DNA of 64,000 nt, taken from positions 189,380,491-189,444,490 of the forward strand of contig NC_134702.1 in assembly GCF_043290135.1 (NCBI RefSeq). Reading direction: 5' to 3'. Both the position numbers and the translations under genes were made by a program. Positions 33,725 to 46,523 of the stretch are shown one piece after another; within the stretch, counting starts at the first letter, position 1; every line of letters starts with the position of its first letter. This DNA is from Rhipicephalus microplus. Taxonomy: Eukaryota > Arthropoda > Arachnida > Ixodida > Ixodidae. Under the pieces are notes generated by a model. It was not told the DNA's origin and searched no databases. It worked only from the letters and a program-made list of their open reading frames with translations.

Positions 33725-36515
33725 CATTTCTTACCATAAACACTCGCAGCATGCTTCCAAAATTAGTACCGCTTGAATCCTTACTTCTTGGAATTGAACC
33801 TGACTTCGTAGCTTTGACAGAAACGTGGCTGACAAATGAGATAAAGGATTTCGAGGTAACACCCCCCAACTACGTCATCATTCGTAAAGATAGGCAGACA
33901 CGCGGGGGAGGTGTGGCCATCTTACTTAAAAAAGAGCTTTCCTTGGAAATACTTCCTGAGGTTATCGGAGTCGAGGCAATATTTGCAAGCTTCTCTTTAC
34001 TTCTCGCCCAGTATTTGTTGGCTGCGTTTATCGCAGCCCATCTTCAGACAAGGATAGCTTGCAGGCATTGCACACGTATATGCATCGGTATGTTCTCGGA
34101 GCCAGGCTAACTTTGCACGGCGACTTTAACTTACCCGATATAAACTGGCAAACAATGCAACACAACAGCGCATGCGCGGATGCGCTCATTGACATCATGT
34201 TGACATTTAATCTGTCCCAAATCGTAAAACAGCCTACCCGTATCCAAGGGTGCTGTTCTAATATACTCGACTTGGTGTTCTTAAGCGATCATTTTCCCGC
34301 TGATAATGCACAGGTTGAAATTCTTGAGGGCATATCAGACCACGAAGTTATTCAGGGCTCTGTTTCTATAGTTGACATCCCTATACCGTCCAACTCTTTT
34401 TCTGCCTATCTTGACTTTCAATCATGCCGATGACACCAGTATACTTGATCATCTTTTCCATGGACTTGCTTCATTTGAACTGCTTGCGAATGATCCAAAC
34501 ACAAATGTGGAAATACTATGGGCAAGCTTCAAATCAGTCGTAACACATTGCGTTCTTAACTTTGTGCCATCTAAAACAAAGAAAACACGAAAACATAATC
34601 CCTGGATAACGCGTGAAATTATTCATTGCAAGCGTAAAGTAAAGCGCCTCAGAAAAACTTTGAAGGCAAAACCTACTCCACAAATTCTGAACAAGTTGAG
34701 TCAAGCAATTACTAAGATGAAATTCCAAATAAAAATCTCCAAAGCAAACTATTTGACAAGTACGCTACTCAACTTTTTGAAAACGTCTCCCCAGAAGTTC
34801 TGGAACTACCTTAATCCCAAAAACCGTATTAGGCCCGCGGCCCCGGAAGAAAGCAAAGATAAAGCAAACTCGCTAAATAACTATTTCCAATCTGTTTTCA
34901 CGATTGATGATAGAAATGTGCCTGATGTTGACATTTGCAACACCCGACATATTGAACCACTTGTTGTGACAGAGTCCGGAGTGCTTAATTTGTTGTTAAA
35001 ATTAGATACTAATAAGGGTGCTGGTCCCGATAACTTGCCAAATGAATTTCTTAGGCGATATGCTGAATGGGTAGCCAAATACTTGTGTAAACTTTTCAAT
35101 AAGTCCCTATCAACCTGTTTCCTCCCCCAAGAGTGGAAAATCGCAAAAGTTGCTGCTGTTCATAAATCTGGTAGCGAAGCTGACCCTTCAAATTTCAGAC
35201 CCATCTCACTAACCAGCACAACTTGCAAACTACTGAAACACATTATTCTTAAACATCTAACGTTGTATCTTGACCAGAATCACATCTTATCGCCACAACA
35301 ACACGGTTTTCGCAAAGGACTATCTACAGTTACCCAACTGGTTGAACTGATTCACGACATCTCCCTCAATGTAGACTGTACAAAACAAACCGATTTAATT
35401 CTATTAGATTTCTCAAAGGCGTTTGATCGGGTGCCACACAGAATCTTATAAAAAAATTAGAAGCAACGATAGGCGCAGGCCCACTTAGTGACTGGATCGA
35501 CAATTATCTGAGTAACCGAACACTGTATGCGCAAGTCAATCACGAAAGTTCTTCCATAGCCAACGTTACGTCAGGTGTACCGCAGGGCAGTGTTTTGGCC
35601 CCCATTTTATTTTTGATCTTCATTAATGATTTACCTGCTGGCATTGGTGTTAATGTGAGGCTTTTCGCTGATGATTGTATACTTTACCAGGAAATAAACG
35701 CCCCAGAAGATCATGTAAAACGGAACAATGCCTTGCAGTTCATATCTAAGTGGTGTGCTCTTTGGCAAATGACCCTGAATGTTAAAAAATCTGCTCTCTT
35801 GAGGATAACAAGAAAAAAGCAAGTATCTGAATTTGTTTACGTTATAAATAACTCTCCACTTCCGGTAGTGACTGAACACAAATATCTAGGTTTAACTTTA
35901 ACGTAAGATTTTAGATGGGATATCCACGTTAGTCATGTCACATCAGCTGCATTAAAACGGCTGTTTTTCCTTCGTAGAAGTCTCGCTTCCGCGCCACCTG
36001 AAACGAAACTTCTAGCCTACAAAGCATTCGTCAGACCTGTCTTAGAATATGCAAACGTCGCGTGGTTTCCCTTTACAAACAATCTCATAAATGCCCTAGA
36101 ACGAATACAACGAAAAGCGATAAGATTTGTCTATAACAAGTACAGAATAACTGACTCACCCACAGAACTTTTAAAAAAAGCAGGTCTCTTAACAATGAAA
36201 AACCGCGCTAAACTGGCACGTCAGAAATTCCTATATCAGTTAGTTCACCAACAGCTAAACATTGACAGTTCAAAGTACATGTCATTTAAAGAAACAAGGC
36301 CAACACGACAAAAGCATTCTCAGACACTGAATGAATATCAGTGCCGGACGGACTGTCTGAAATATTCTTTTTTTCCACTAGCAATTCGTGAGTGGAATAA
36401 CTTGCCAATCAGTATAACAAACAGTCAATCATTGGAAACTTTTTCACCACTGCTTGAATGTTATTTATTGTCTTCAGAACTGACGAACCCTGTTTTTTTC
36501 TTGTCCACTGTTTGA
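33721..36515 (+). pseudogene. Inner LINE ORF2: endonuclease plus reverse transcriptase, broken
   Basis: ORF2 starts in the frame one base before that of ORF1, overlapping its stop, with ITFLTINTRSM, the endonuclease start (Asn). FVALTETWL (Glu), HGDFNLPDINW (about 34117) and ISDHEVI (about 34340) follow, so all endonuclease blocks exist. RT follows with GAGPDNLPNEFL, NFRPISLTSTTCKLL, QHGFRKGLSTVTQL, LLDFSKAFDRVPH (motif A), GVPQGSVLAPILFL (motif B) and FADD at 35664-35675. The C-terminus has RPVLEYANVAW and IREWNNLP. Lesions: frameshifts near 34000-34060, 34430 and 35450 (A-run), and an in-frame TAA at 35904. No RNase H. All blocks are present, so damage is recent relative to the other remnants. 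Confidence 0.87.
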
Positions 36516-36753
36516 AGTGCTCACTTTTCTTTTTTCAGTACTAGTTGGAATTGATGTCCTATGCTACTGAATGTATTTCAGTGGTACAGATGTAGTCATC
36601 AAATGTATTTCTGTCGGCTTTGTCTCACTCGTTATTATAATATTTCAGTGAGTACCCTCTGTATAATCTTGCCCTTTCACAATGTATGTGCCCTTCCTGC
36701 AATAATCCCTATTGGGATTGGCAGTAAATGTAAATAAATAAATAAATAATAAA

Positions 36754-38988
36754 AACGGGAGAAGCTGGATAGATTTAACTTTTGCTTCTGCAGACCTCTA
36801 TCCCAAAGTATATGAATGGCACGTTAATGAAGAAGAAAATTCTAGCGACCATAGATATATCGAATATAACTTATTTAATGAAGCAGTAAAACAGGGAAAA
36901 CGACTAACGCAAAATGGAGAGCACAAGCTACTTAAAGAATTAGAAAAAGACAATTGGATGAAAGAAACAGCAGAATATGAAATTAACACTATTAGAAGAT
37001 TAGAGTTTGTCACAAAGCACTTTTATGAAAAAATTAACAGATTAAAAAAGAAATATTCGAAAAATATAAATAATTGTTCAAACACATATAATAAGTGGTG
37101 GACTGCAGAATCAGAAATAGAGAGGTAACGAGTTAGGGCATTACGAAGACGTTTTCAAAAGGCAAGAGGAGAACAAAGAACTATATATCAAGAAAACTAC
37201 CTTAAAAATCTTAAGAGTTATCAAGAACAAGTCAGTAAAGCTAGAGATGAATCCTGGAAAAATCTTTGCAGTCCAGTAACAAAAAACAATCCATTCACAC
37301 TCCCATACAAAATAGCAGCAGAAAAATTAAAAACACCCATTTTAATTAAGTCCATGCAATTGTCCGGAAACAAACAAACGAAATCAATAGAAGAACCACT
37401 TACCCACATATTGGAAACTTTATTCCCCACGTTAACAGAAAGAAGAAATGTAGAGGAAGAGATAACATTAGAAAATACTGATAACGATAAACCCTTTACG
37501 GAGGAAGAAATAGATAATGTGGTGAATAACCTTCGCAAGAAAGTCGCAGTAGGCCCTGATAACTTATCTACACAATTAATCCAGTGTCTTTATCTGAAAC
37601 ATAAAAAATTTTTTCTTAACATTTTCAATGCTGCATTACAGCTAGGACACTTCCCGTCAGTTCGGAAGAACTCTAAAATAATACTAATACCAAAAAAGGA
37701 ACTGGACATACATAATCCGAAACCACAACATTACAGACCGCTGGCAATTAATTCCATACTAGGAAAAGTGTTAGAAAAGCTTCTTAATGATAAAATATAC
37801 TATTTTTTATATGTAAACAATGTTTTCCCAAGAAACCAGTTTGGATTTACACACAGCACATCAGTGACAGATGCTCTAGAAGAAATATCAAACACTATTG
37901 CCAGCAACACAACATGCAAATCAATTCTAATCTCATTAGATATTAGGAATGCTTTTAATCATATACAACCAAAACATATCAAAGAATACTTCGAAAGGGT
38001 TAAGTGTCCAAGCGATATTGGCACCCTAGCACTGAACACATTAATGAATAGAGTTATTTCCTACACCACACCACACTTAAACATTGAAAAGAATCTCAAA
38101 CAAGGCTCTCCACAGGGTTCGCCACTAAGCCCACTTTTTTGGAACATAACAATTTCAGACTTACTTCAAACAGATTTCCCCGAAAATACAAAAATTCAAG
38201 CGTTTGCAGATGACATAACACTTATAATACAAGGACCCACTCGCAAAGTAATTGAAGACACAGCAAATCAAGCTTTAAAAATAATACAACAATGGGCAGA
38301 AAAGAAAACAGTGACCTTCAACTTGGCGAAAAGTAAGTTTCTAATTATAAGAAAACATTATCAAAACAGACCACTCATTATTAAACTAGGAGAAAAGAAA
38401 ATACAATGTTCATATAACCTGAAAATTTTAGGAGTTACATACGATAGTAAACTCTCATTCCTCCCACACTTGGATGAAATTAAACACAAGGTTAATAAGT
38501 TAACATCTAATCTAGCTCGATTTTCTGGCAATTCATGGGGCATGTCAAGCAAACAAATACGGGATATATATATTAGAGCTACAGAAAGAATGATCACATA
38601 CGCAGCACCGGCATGGTATAGACCACACTCACATATTCTACGTAAACTACAAGCAATTCAACGTATACCACTTATCAAAATAACAAAAGCCTTTCGCACA
38701 ACTTCAAACATAGTATTGCCGGTTATTGCACATGTCCCGCCGGTACACCTAACAATAGAGAAGGAAATCAAAATATATCGAATACTCAACAATAAAGAGA
38801 CATCAACATGGGAAGACAAGATATTCAATAGTGAAGACATATCTAATAAATGTGACATAAGGAGTACACATCCTGCAGATAGAATGGCTATACCAACGAA
38901 ATCATTAAAATCAAACTCAATCAAAAACTTGATATACACGGATAAATCTAAAACAGATAAAACTAAGGAGCGGCATTCGTTCACATAG
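36754..38988 (+). pseudogene. Outer LINE ORF2, second part: end of endonuclease and reverse transcriptase
   Basis: The frame resumes with NGRSWIDLTFASADL and the endonuclease SSDHRYIEY. A TAA at 37126-37128 interrupts it. The RT has KVAVGPDNLSTQLI, HYRPLAINSILGKVLEKLL, RNQFGFTHSTSVTDAL, LISLDIRNAFNHI (motif A), KQGSPQGSPLSPLFWN (motif B) and FADD at 38203-38214, then ILGVTYDSKLSFLPHL. It ends IYTDKSKTDK, which is the start of RNase H (IYTDGSK) with Gly replaced by Lys, and a frameshift follows near 38965. Apart from one stop and this frameshift the RT is undamaged. Confidence 0.87.
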
Positions 38989-39754
38989 ATAATAATAATA
39001 AAATTATTAACACACGACAATATGCATTACCAACATACAGCTCAAATTTTGAAGCAGAGGCAGTGGCCATAATTAAAGCACTTCAATACATGAAAGACTT
39101 GCAAAGTAATGAAGAATTTCAAATCAACACAGACAGCTTGTCATGCTTTAGAGGATTAAATAATGCAAATAACACGAATACATTCATTAATGATATAAAG
39201 TTACTGGTAAAATCTGTACAATTATCAAATAAAATTACATCTTCTTTTGTTAAGGGCCACTCAGGTGACTTCGGCAATGAGCTAGCAGACGAATTAGCTT
39301 CCGAAGCGTTTAGATCAGGGAGAACGTTGACAGTTCCAATAACGAAACATTTCATCAAAGTACAGTTAAAGAAAGAAACAATTAACAAATGGAACTTAAC
39401 GTGGCAATCAAAACATAATAAGACAACAGTCCACGACTGGATTAAAAGTGTCAACCACATCCCAAAACACTTCCCAACAAACTACTATATGAGTCAATTA
39501 TTAACAGGACATGAGCGATTCCCATTCTACCTGCAGCGGTTTGGAAAAACAAATGACAATAATTGTACTTGCGGAGAAAGCGTCACTAATATTGATCAAT
39601 ACTTAACTACATGCAAAAGCACACTTAAATTCAGAGATGAACTCTCGAAATTTACTCGAAACACTCTTGTTAACAAACCAGAAATAGTAAAAGAATTGCA
39701 ACAGCTAAAAACATTGGTACCTAAAAACATTGGAAACAATGATCAAGTACATTA
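38965..39754 (+). pseudogene. Outer LINE ORF2, last part: RNase H and C-terminal region
   Basis: This is the RNase H domain that removes the RNA template. The frame is shifted from that of RT. NFEAEAVAIIKAL carries the catalytic Glu, FQINTDSLSCFRGL the second Asp, and VKGHSGDFGNELADELA the His and last Asp, so all the catalytic positions seen here are kept. A C-terminal region follows with LTGHERFPFYLQRFGK and CTCGESVTNIDQYLTTC, the usual Cys/His block of I-group elements, ending at TAA 39754. Unlike the LINE at 17-19.3 kb, the glutamate is present. Confidence 0.85.
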
Positions 39755-39756
39755 AT

Positions 39757-41380
39757 GAATCCATTCCACATAATCATACTTAAAAAAAAAATCCGTTTTA
39801 CAACCAAGGTCTTTTGTCGAGCTGGAAGTGAGCTCAACCAAACGAGGTGGGGTCCTCCCCCTCACTCCCAGCATAGACAAGGCTTCTGTTTTAAATATCT
39901 AAAGAAAAATACAAAAAAAATTTTTTTTTTCCTCGGAGTGTTGCGGGGGCGCGGGGGGCGATTGGGGGCGTGGGATGCTGCCAGCTTACTTCTCTACTTC
40001 TTCAACGACATAACTCATTTTTCATTTCTCATACTTTTCTTATTTCCATCTCACTTTCTCATTCCTTATACAATAATTCACAAACTTTCTCTTTATGTTC
40101 TGGTGCAAATACTAAAATGAGCAAGTCACCTTGCCATTTGAAATATAACACACTCCTTATTTTGATGATGAAAACAAGCCATCAAGTTCAACTTCCATTG
40201 ACCTGACATCAGCGGAGTACCACCTGGAATCAACCGGACTCACAGGGATAAATCCCTGCCACTTAAGTTCGGTCCAATACGATACACATCGTCAAAGGAA
40301 GAAAACCACTCAAGACATAAATGAGTAATGAGCACTGTGCCCTCGGCCAATTTGACAAACGGTTGCAGGGCCGGGCTCACACTCAGATCTACTGGACTCG
40401 AAGACATCTACAAGGAAAATGACATCAAGGACAAAATTGTTTTATATTCGACCCTATTGTAGAGGTTGACATCTCATCTTAGCCATTGGAGGTCACCGTA
40501 TCTAAATATCCTCCAGAACAATACCTCAATGAGGGGTTCGCTCCTACAATCCAAACCAAATCGACAAACAATTACGAACCAACAAAGCTTATAACATAGC
40601 ACCACTCTACTCTTCCTTATATTATACTCAACTTACCTCTATATCTATTTCTTTTCAATAAAGCCGGCAGCGCTTCCCGCTCTCTCGTCCTGGCGGGCTA
40701 CTCGGGGCGTTCTGGGTGATAAAGAATCAATCATGAGTGAAGACGTCTCAAGGAATCAAACCTAGAAAACAGATGAAGACAACAGCCCCCTCGACCGACA
40801 GTTACAACCTCATCTCATACCATTACCCTTCGCCTGGCCTCGAGATCAGCAAGCTAAAAGTTACCTTGGATGGAAACCCAGGTTGGAACGGATCAACGAC
40901 CCAAGAGGCACTTGGGATAACAAACCCCTTTGGAAGCAAGAAAACTCCCCAGTTTGCGAAAATACTACCACATACCAATAATCTTCACCCGGTCTTGGAT
41001 CCACAAGCCAAAAGCCACTATGGATCAACAAACCACTTGGAATCAAGAAAACCTCCAAATTTCAAGTTTCAAGATTCAAGATTCAAGCCACTTTGGAAGC
41101 AAGACAACTTCCCAATCAAGATTCAAGACACCGCTTTAGAAAAAAAAGAAAAACAAAGAGAAAAACTTAAATAAATGCCCGCTGTTGCCAGGCCCCTTCT
41201 CTTGGTGGTGGTTCGCTAGGAGTAGTCTCCCCTTCTTTTCCTTTTTTTTTCCCCAAAAATTTTCTTTTGGCATCTGCCCTATTCATTTATTTATTTTTAT
41301 TGGATACAAACCCGTTATACTTGTGGTACGGGTCGAGGTATGTTCATTTATGTTTTTCTTCTATTTACCCAACAATAACT
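39757..41380 (+). other. 3' region of the outer LINE
   Basis: No real coding. It contains an A-run and T-run near 39900, a G-rich stretch, an AATAAA at about 40657 and three loose copies of a CCACTTTGGAAGCAAGAAAAC-like unit (about 40923, 41034, 41087). The open frame at 40737-41174 is built from these repeats and is not protein-like. The 1.6-kb length is long for a 3' UTR and may include a further old insertion. Confidence 0.5.
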
Positions 41381-41396
41381 ATTGTTGATTGACACC
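41381..41396. repeat. Right 16-bp target-site duplication of the nested LINE complex
   Basis: ATTGTTGATTGACACC, identical to 30753-30768. The preceding bases are ACAATAACT, so the outer element does not end in a plain poly-A. Confidence 0.8.
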
Positions 41397-43649
41397 GTGG
41401 TGCCCACACAGTGCTGGGGTGCCTGCAATTATCTAGAGGTTCTGGTTTCTATTAACAGTGGACAATGAAACCAACCCCCATGTGGGCCACAATAGAAATT
41501 ATTGCTTGGCGGTGCGAATCAGCTTGATGTGACCGTGAACGTTGAATCTCAGTTAATGTATGGAATGGAAACGTCATTGTGACGACCTCTCGAATGAATC
41601 GCCGCACTTTCAGCCTGCACATGAATGGGCCTCTTCTGGAACAGAGTGCAACAGTATGACCCCTCGCATCGGTTCAGCTTACGGCCTGACCGTTTGCTGT
41701 TCGCCTGCCTAAAAGTCGCTGCCAAGTCAAGGCGGCGTGCAATGTGACAGAGTGAGATCGCCGGCTACTTTCCTACACTGTTTGCCGTGCGTCAGGTAGC
41801 TCTCTGAAGCGGGCGGGCTTGTGACATGCGAAAGCATGGCCCACATCATGGTAAAACAGGAACCTGGTCAGCCTGCTCAGCACTGGCATGCCTTCTGCTT
41901 TTTCCGCACTACTCCTTCAGGTCAGCTCGTAGAGAACTGCCATGGCAAAAGTTAGCAGAATGAGCTCGTACGTAGAACTTCATGAGGAGAGCGAGCAGTT
42001 TCACTTTAAATGCACAGGGGACCGACAAATGACTGTCCCGTTGGCAATAAGTTGACGCATTACCAGGGATGTCTTTCTTATGGCCACAAATCCCAGAATG
42101 TGTAGCTTTTAAGTTTTATAGTTGTGCACCTGTAGAGCTTGCCTTAGCCCCTACAACCTCGGTTTAGTTTTGTTCTATTTGCATTTTGCTTTTGTGTTAT
42201 TTTGAGCGAGGGGCATGAGCCCTCACGTGTGCACGAAAGTGGAATCCTCTGGGTAGGTTCCCGATTTGTTAAGTGCACTGTCCTATCACGAAACAAACAG
42301 CCAACGAAAGTAGTATAAAGGTGGAGCATAGAAGGAATAAGAAGCAGCTCCGGTGTTTCACCAAGCCTTCTGAACCGGGCTTAAGCAGTTAGCCACCATC
42401 GACTGTGCCAAATGCCGTAGGGTAGCCATATGGACGGTTCATTGCTACAGTGCTTTTTTTTTTTACATACGTGTCCATAACTATGTATTACATTCTGTAC
42501 AGTCTCTAAATACCGGTTTAACGGGTGTGAATTGCACACGCACATCCCTCACGAGCATCTACAAGACTCCCAAATGTCCGTCATACCATCCCGTTACTCC
42601 AAGGTTGCCGTAGCAGACAGGGTTCATGCTTGTTTACCCGACAAAATTCAAGGATTTTCAAAAACTTTCAAGGCTATGTGTGAGAATTTGAAGGACCACA
42701 CTGTCTGTTAGAGACCCATTTAAAACATGTTAAGGGGAGGTTAAAGGCTTGAAATAACTATAATTCTTCAAAAAAAGATAAAATTACTAGAGCAAATATC
42801 AAAAACGTGGCTCTGATGACATTTACTTTCTAAACAACATTTAATCATTGTTTCTTCAAGTTGCATAGGTAATCATTTTCAGTCACACACAAGCCACAAA
42901 TTTTTTTCGTTAATAAGTAACGCCTTGTTGTTTTTTCACAATTTTCATATCAATATCCATTGATCTGCTGTTGCTTGGTCTTGCCAGTCTTCTTAAGGCT
43001 GTTTGAGTTGATGGTGAATGCCAGGTCGCTAATTGCCTCTGCTGTTTCTGCACAAGAGACTGCTGTAGTAGTAAATACATTAGAAACAGCTCTAGTTTCT
43101 TTTGCTTTTTTTTTCAGCATTTTGACCTCCTTCTCAATGCAATTGTTTTTCTGTTTCTCACCCTGCTGCTCCTGTCTTTCCTAAGTTTCCAGAAATGCAC
43201 TGTGATGGTTCTGCGCAGAAGCTACCAATGTTCTCAATTCTTTTGTGATGGGCAAATTACATACGCCACCTATATTTACAGCATCCAAAATAATGCACTG
43301 TGAAATGAGGGCAATGTTTATTAAAAAAAGAAATGCGAGCATTTTCAAGAATTTGTGAAAATTCCAGCATTCTTAAGGTTCTGAAAATGAACTTTTCAAG
43401 TTGAATGGTTTTCAGAGATTCCAAAGACTCACATGAACCCTGAGCTACCCCCTTAAGCCGAGTCAAGGTGAGCCGAACAAACGTTCAACAAAAAAAGAGG
43501 CTACTCGATGACAGCTACCACCATGACACCACATAAACACTACATGCCTTCCAATCACAAAAGAAAAGAACTCGGCCGTGCATTGGTGTGAGCTAGACAT
43601 TTGTTTTTCCGCTCCTCTTGGTCCTCAGTCCTTTTCAATTTTATGCGGT
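41397..43649. other. Non-coding stretch
   Basis: Mostly AT-rich DNA without identified elements. Minus strand 43190-42955 is protein-like for about 75 codons (Lys/Glu-rich then Thr/Ala/Ser-rich), but no family or splice context was recognised. Confidence 0.35.
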
Positions 43650-44440
43650 CAGGTGCACGTATTTCTTTAATTTTATTCTAAACCTTGAATTGTCTAATAA
43701 TACCAAACAGCACAATACATCAGAGTTTCAGGTTTACATAAAAATTTGCAGGCACATACAAAAAAACAAATGAAATGGCACTCAGTCAATCATCAAAACA
43801 ATACGTGTTGCTAAACCGCTTACAACAACACAGTACGAATTATAAAAAAATATGTACAACATTCAGGTATACAAACAAATACGACTTCCGAAGAAATACA
43901 ATAAAAAACACTGATAAATGAAATGTTGCACGTTTTACTCGAAAATAAAAAAAAGAACAATTACATAAGTTGCAACAATCTAGGAAGACATGATTACACA
44001 CATGACTATAATTATAGGCGTTTTTGTTTTAGGCACAGTGATCCCGCCAAACAGAAGAAATTAAACCTTACACGCGGCCATTCTGTATGAGCAACTTCTT
44101 AAGTTGTTTTTTTTTATATATCAAAGATGGCAATGTTTTTATTTTCAAAAATGTTGAAACAAGTGCGAATCCAGTGTTCAGGTCTTTTTAAACCATAGTT
44201 AGTTTGCAAATATGGTACAAACCAGGAAGGATTTTGCCTAATGCTATAATGGGATTGTGCAGCTTTTTTAAGGTTACATAGTTCAACTAAACAAGCATTG
44301 TATGACAGCAAGCTTTGCTTGTATTTCATCATAAGATTAAAACTGTGTATTTGATCAATGGGTAAAATGTTATATTCTCTGAATTAATTACCGCAAAATA
44401 CATCTGCACACGCGCCCACTATAAAAGCTTTCTTCAAACA
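43650..44440 (-). mobile_element. 3' end of a LINE (C-terminus of ORF2 and 3' UTR)
   Basis: On the minus strand, 44390-44114 encodes EYNILPIDQIHSFNLMMKYKQ, a charged stretch, then SIRQNPSWFVPYLQTNYG, the block near the C-terminus of CR1/L2/Jockey-like ORF2 proteins (R.NP.w.VP..rTnYG). The frame ends with a TAG at about 44114. The 43650-44113 DNA would be its A-rich 3' UTR; its end is not sharply defined. Only the extreme C-terminus is present, as in a 5'-truncated copy, and the frame has at least one stop upstream near 44390. The direction of the element is secure; the clade is less so. Confidence 0.6.
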
Positions 44441-44473
44441 CAGGAAACATGATGCAGGAAACACAGGAAACAT

Positions 44474-44572
44474 GACCACCTGGGGTTCTTTAACAAGCAC
44501 TTAAATCTGAGCATACGGGTCTACAACATTTCTGCCTCCATTGGAAATGGAGCCGCCGCAGCCGGAATTCGA
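44474..44572 (-). mobile_element. SINE fragment, same family as 12726-12968
   Basis: CACCTGGGGTTCTTTAAC, AAATCTGAGCATACGGG and CTACAACATTTCTGCCTCC match the middle of the complete SINE in the same orientation, followed by the B-box side (CAGCCGGAATTCGAATTAT). The tRNA A-box end and the tail are missing. It is bordered on the left by a small duplicated GGAAACATGA... motif. Confidence 0.85.
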
Positions 44573-46129
44573 ATTATCTAGGTATGGCTCACTCTTATGA
44601 GAATCGCAATATGTCAGAAAATGTGCCCCATCTTTGTCTTTTAACGAAAGCCCATGTTTCTGTGCATGCTCATAAACCCATATTCTTGCCCAGCCAACAT
44701 TCATCTTTTGCCGTAGGATAGTGGAAATTCATAAACGACCACGTTGACACATTTTGCGTATGTTTGGCATGCCTTTTACCGTACCCACCTTTGTTGCTTC
44801 CATCAGATAGTATACATGAGAAAGCTGAGATGATTTTCATGGCGCAGAAAAAAGAATCTGCATACCATCTCTGTTTGCAACCATTTTTAGGTCGTGTGCA
44901 GCTCGATGCATACACAATACAACCTCAGGTCTCGCTGTTCTGCGCTCTTGCTCTGGTGCCCGTGATGTTCTCTCTTGATAGTCTGGTGGAGCAGCTCAGC
45001 TACAGCGTTACGGAGCATTCGAAGGAAACCAAACACAGACAACCTGTCCAATTGGTTTTGAAAAGTATTCTGCGTAACGTGTGAGCACAACCCTGCTCAT
45101 GCATACTCTGGGCATTGTTCAGCTATAACCTTTTCACAGTTTTAAAATGCGTCAACTCGTATGGAAGCAATTTTTCAGCACACCTAGACAAAAAAGGCAA
45201 CAGCCGTGACGACTCTGCAAGGTAACGCACTAATCCAAAAACTGCAAAAAGCCACAAGCCTTCAACTCATGCGTAAACACCAATCCTTTTTCAGTCTGTG
45301 AAAGCCTGCTAGAACATTGTTAATAATGGGTTAATATGTGACGGTGGTTAGTTGCATTAAAGTAATAAAGAAAGTAGCATCATACATAAGAACTTCCAAA
45401 ACCTCCCACTAATTAAAATGTCGGTGGAACGTAATAAAAGCGGTTACGGTCAAACATGAAAATTGCACAAAACAGAAGCAACATACGAGCTACCTTTAAC
45501 ATAAAACTTGAGAAAGGTCATAAAAGCTTATACTGCCATGCCCGCGGCATTCCTGAGGGCAACCACACCCTTCTCGTCTGTGCAACTTCTTAAGTAGAAA
45601 AACAATTCACCATGCAGGACAGAATAAATATGTCCTCAACATCTACAAAAAACAAGTACCCATCGAAGGATTCTTTGAAGAAAGTGGATGACGTATGAGA
45701 AATTCTCAGTTTAAAATGGGTCTCTCATGACAACCGAGTCTAGCCGCTTCATTAAAAACTGACTAATCATGTTCTACCAGATACTTCAATCACTCACAAT
45801 TGTCCTGAATGAAACACCCGGCTTATGCGTCTTGGCCGTAAAAAAAATGCAGAAAGGGTGTTCTTTTTGCTAGCTGCAGTATGCAATAGACTCTGCTAGT
45901 TGTGTAAGTTCCAAGTCCTTACTCAGAGCCACTGCCTTGCTTTTCAAAATTCTTGTTCTGACGAGTTTTAACTTGACGAAGTTCATAAAGACTGCTTGTC
46001 TGCCTGGAGTTACACAAATCTACATCCATTACCACGGAGCCACTACTTTTATCCACTTGAAATGGGCACAAATTGTTGCATTTGAAGAATGAGCACACCT
46101 ACCAACGTATCCTCCTGACGAAGAGGGTT
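44573..46129. other. Non-coding stretch with doubtful coding remnants
   Basis: On the minus strand, 44915-44590 reads like a decayed protein in two frames (for example SDGSNKGGYGKRHAKH), perhaps a transposase relative; it is too degraded to assign. The rest has no recognised content. Confidence 0.3.
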
Positions 46130-46523
46130 TTTCCCCTGTTCTTGCTAGAGCTTAGACTTAGTCTTGTAAGTAATAGCCTCTAACTGCGACATCGACTTTT
46201 GCCGCAACTCGTCGGTGCAATGCCAGTAATTAGTGAGCCAGCAACACAGGTTTATGGCTAAATCTTGGGCCTTTGTTGAGTACATAGCGTACACTTTCTG
46301 TAATGTGAACATTTCCCAGCCCAGTGAGGCCTTCCCAGGTCGTGCGAGCAGGCTTCTTCAGTATGAAACAGCGGGCATGCCTCATCTTCAGGTTCCAGTT
46401 TGCCTCGGTGATGTGGGCTGCTGAACGCTTGGCATCGCGAAACTTCTTCAGTGCCTGCCACTCCAGGTCCAAACTGAAGCAAAGTGCACGAGGCAGGCAA
46501 AGAAAGCACACCTGCTGCCACAA
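46130..46523 (-). pseudogene. Fragment resembling the N-terminal part of a tick RT-type ORF
   Basis: The minus-strand frame 46523-46230 reads TGLGNVHITESVRYVLNKGPRFSHKPVLLAH and continues after a stop with LLALHRRVAAKV. The VNLS..L...v..VL.KGP.F.pKP pattern, followed by LLAL.RRVA, is the region just before RT in Penelope-like and some other tick RT ORFs. The upstream Lys/Arg-rich stretch fits. About 130 codons are seen, with no RT domain following at lower coordinates, so it would be an isolated fragment. This rests on a single short motif and is tentative. Confidence 0.4.

Larger units (their letters stand above)
32477..36750 (+). mobile_element. Inner LINE, L2/CR1-like, inserted in the outer LINE
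   Basis: The element begins at ATAGGGCACGG (32477), carries two partial 5' units, an ORF1, an ORF2 (endonuclease and RT, no RNase H) and a short 3' UTR ending in (TAAA)n at about 36730-36750. ORF2 without RNase H, the IREWNNLP C-terminal block and a short microsatellite tail are typical of L2/CR1. It splits the outer element's reading frame between ETK and NGRSW, so it is younger than the outer insertion. The tail makes the exact target duplication ambiguous; at most a few bases are shared. Confidence 0.82.
30769..41380 (+). mobile_element. I-like LINE (outer element), interrupted by an inner LINE
   Basis: The outer element has ORF1 with zinc knuckles, then ORF2 with endonuclease, RT and RNase H, which is the I-group order, and a 3' region of about 1.6 kb. 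It is notably A-rich. It is split by a 4.3-kb L2/CR1-like LINE after the endonuclease core: ...PPTFETK ends at about 32470 and NGRSWIDLTF resumes at 36754. The outer element's own length is about 6.3 kb. ORF1 is short and preceded by AACCATATCA-type mini-repeats, so the 5' end is probably truncated. Confidence 0.82.

Noticed and set aside
40737..41174. 145-codon frame in the 3' region of the outer LINE
   Set aside because: It is built of loose repeats (TTTGGAAGCAAGAAAAC type), so the frame is a by-product of repetition.
42955..43190. Protein-like minus-strand stretch (Lys/Glu-rich, then Thr/Ala-rich)
   Set aside because: Too short, with no family match and no convincing splice sites.
44590..44915. 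Minus-strand remnant with SDGSNKGGYGKR, considered as a hAT-type transposase
   Set aside because: A single weak motif across two frames is not enough to assign a family.
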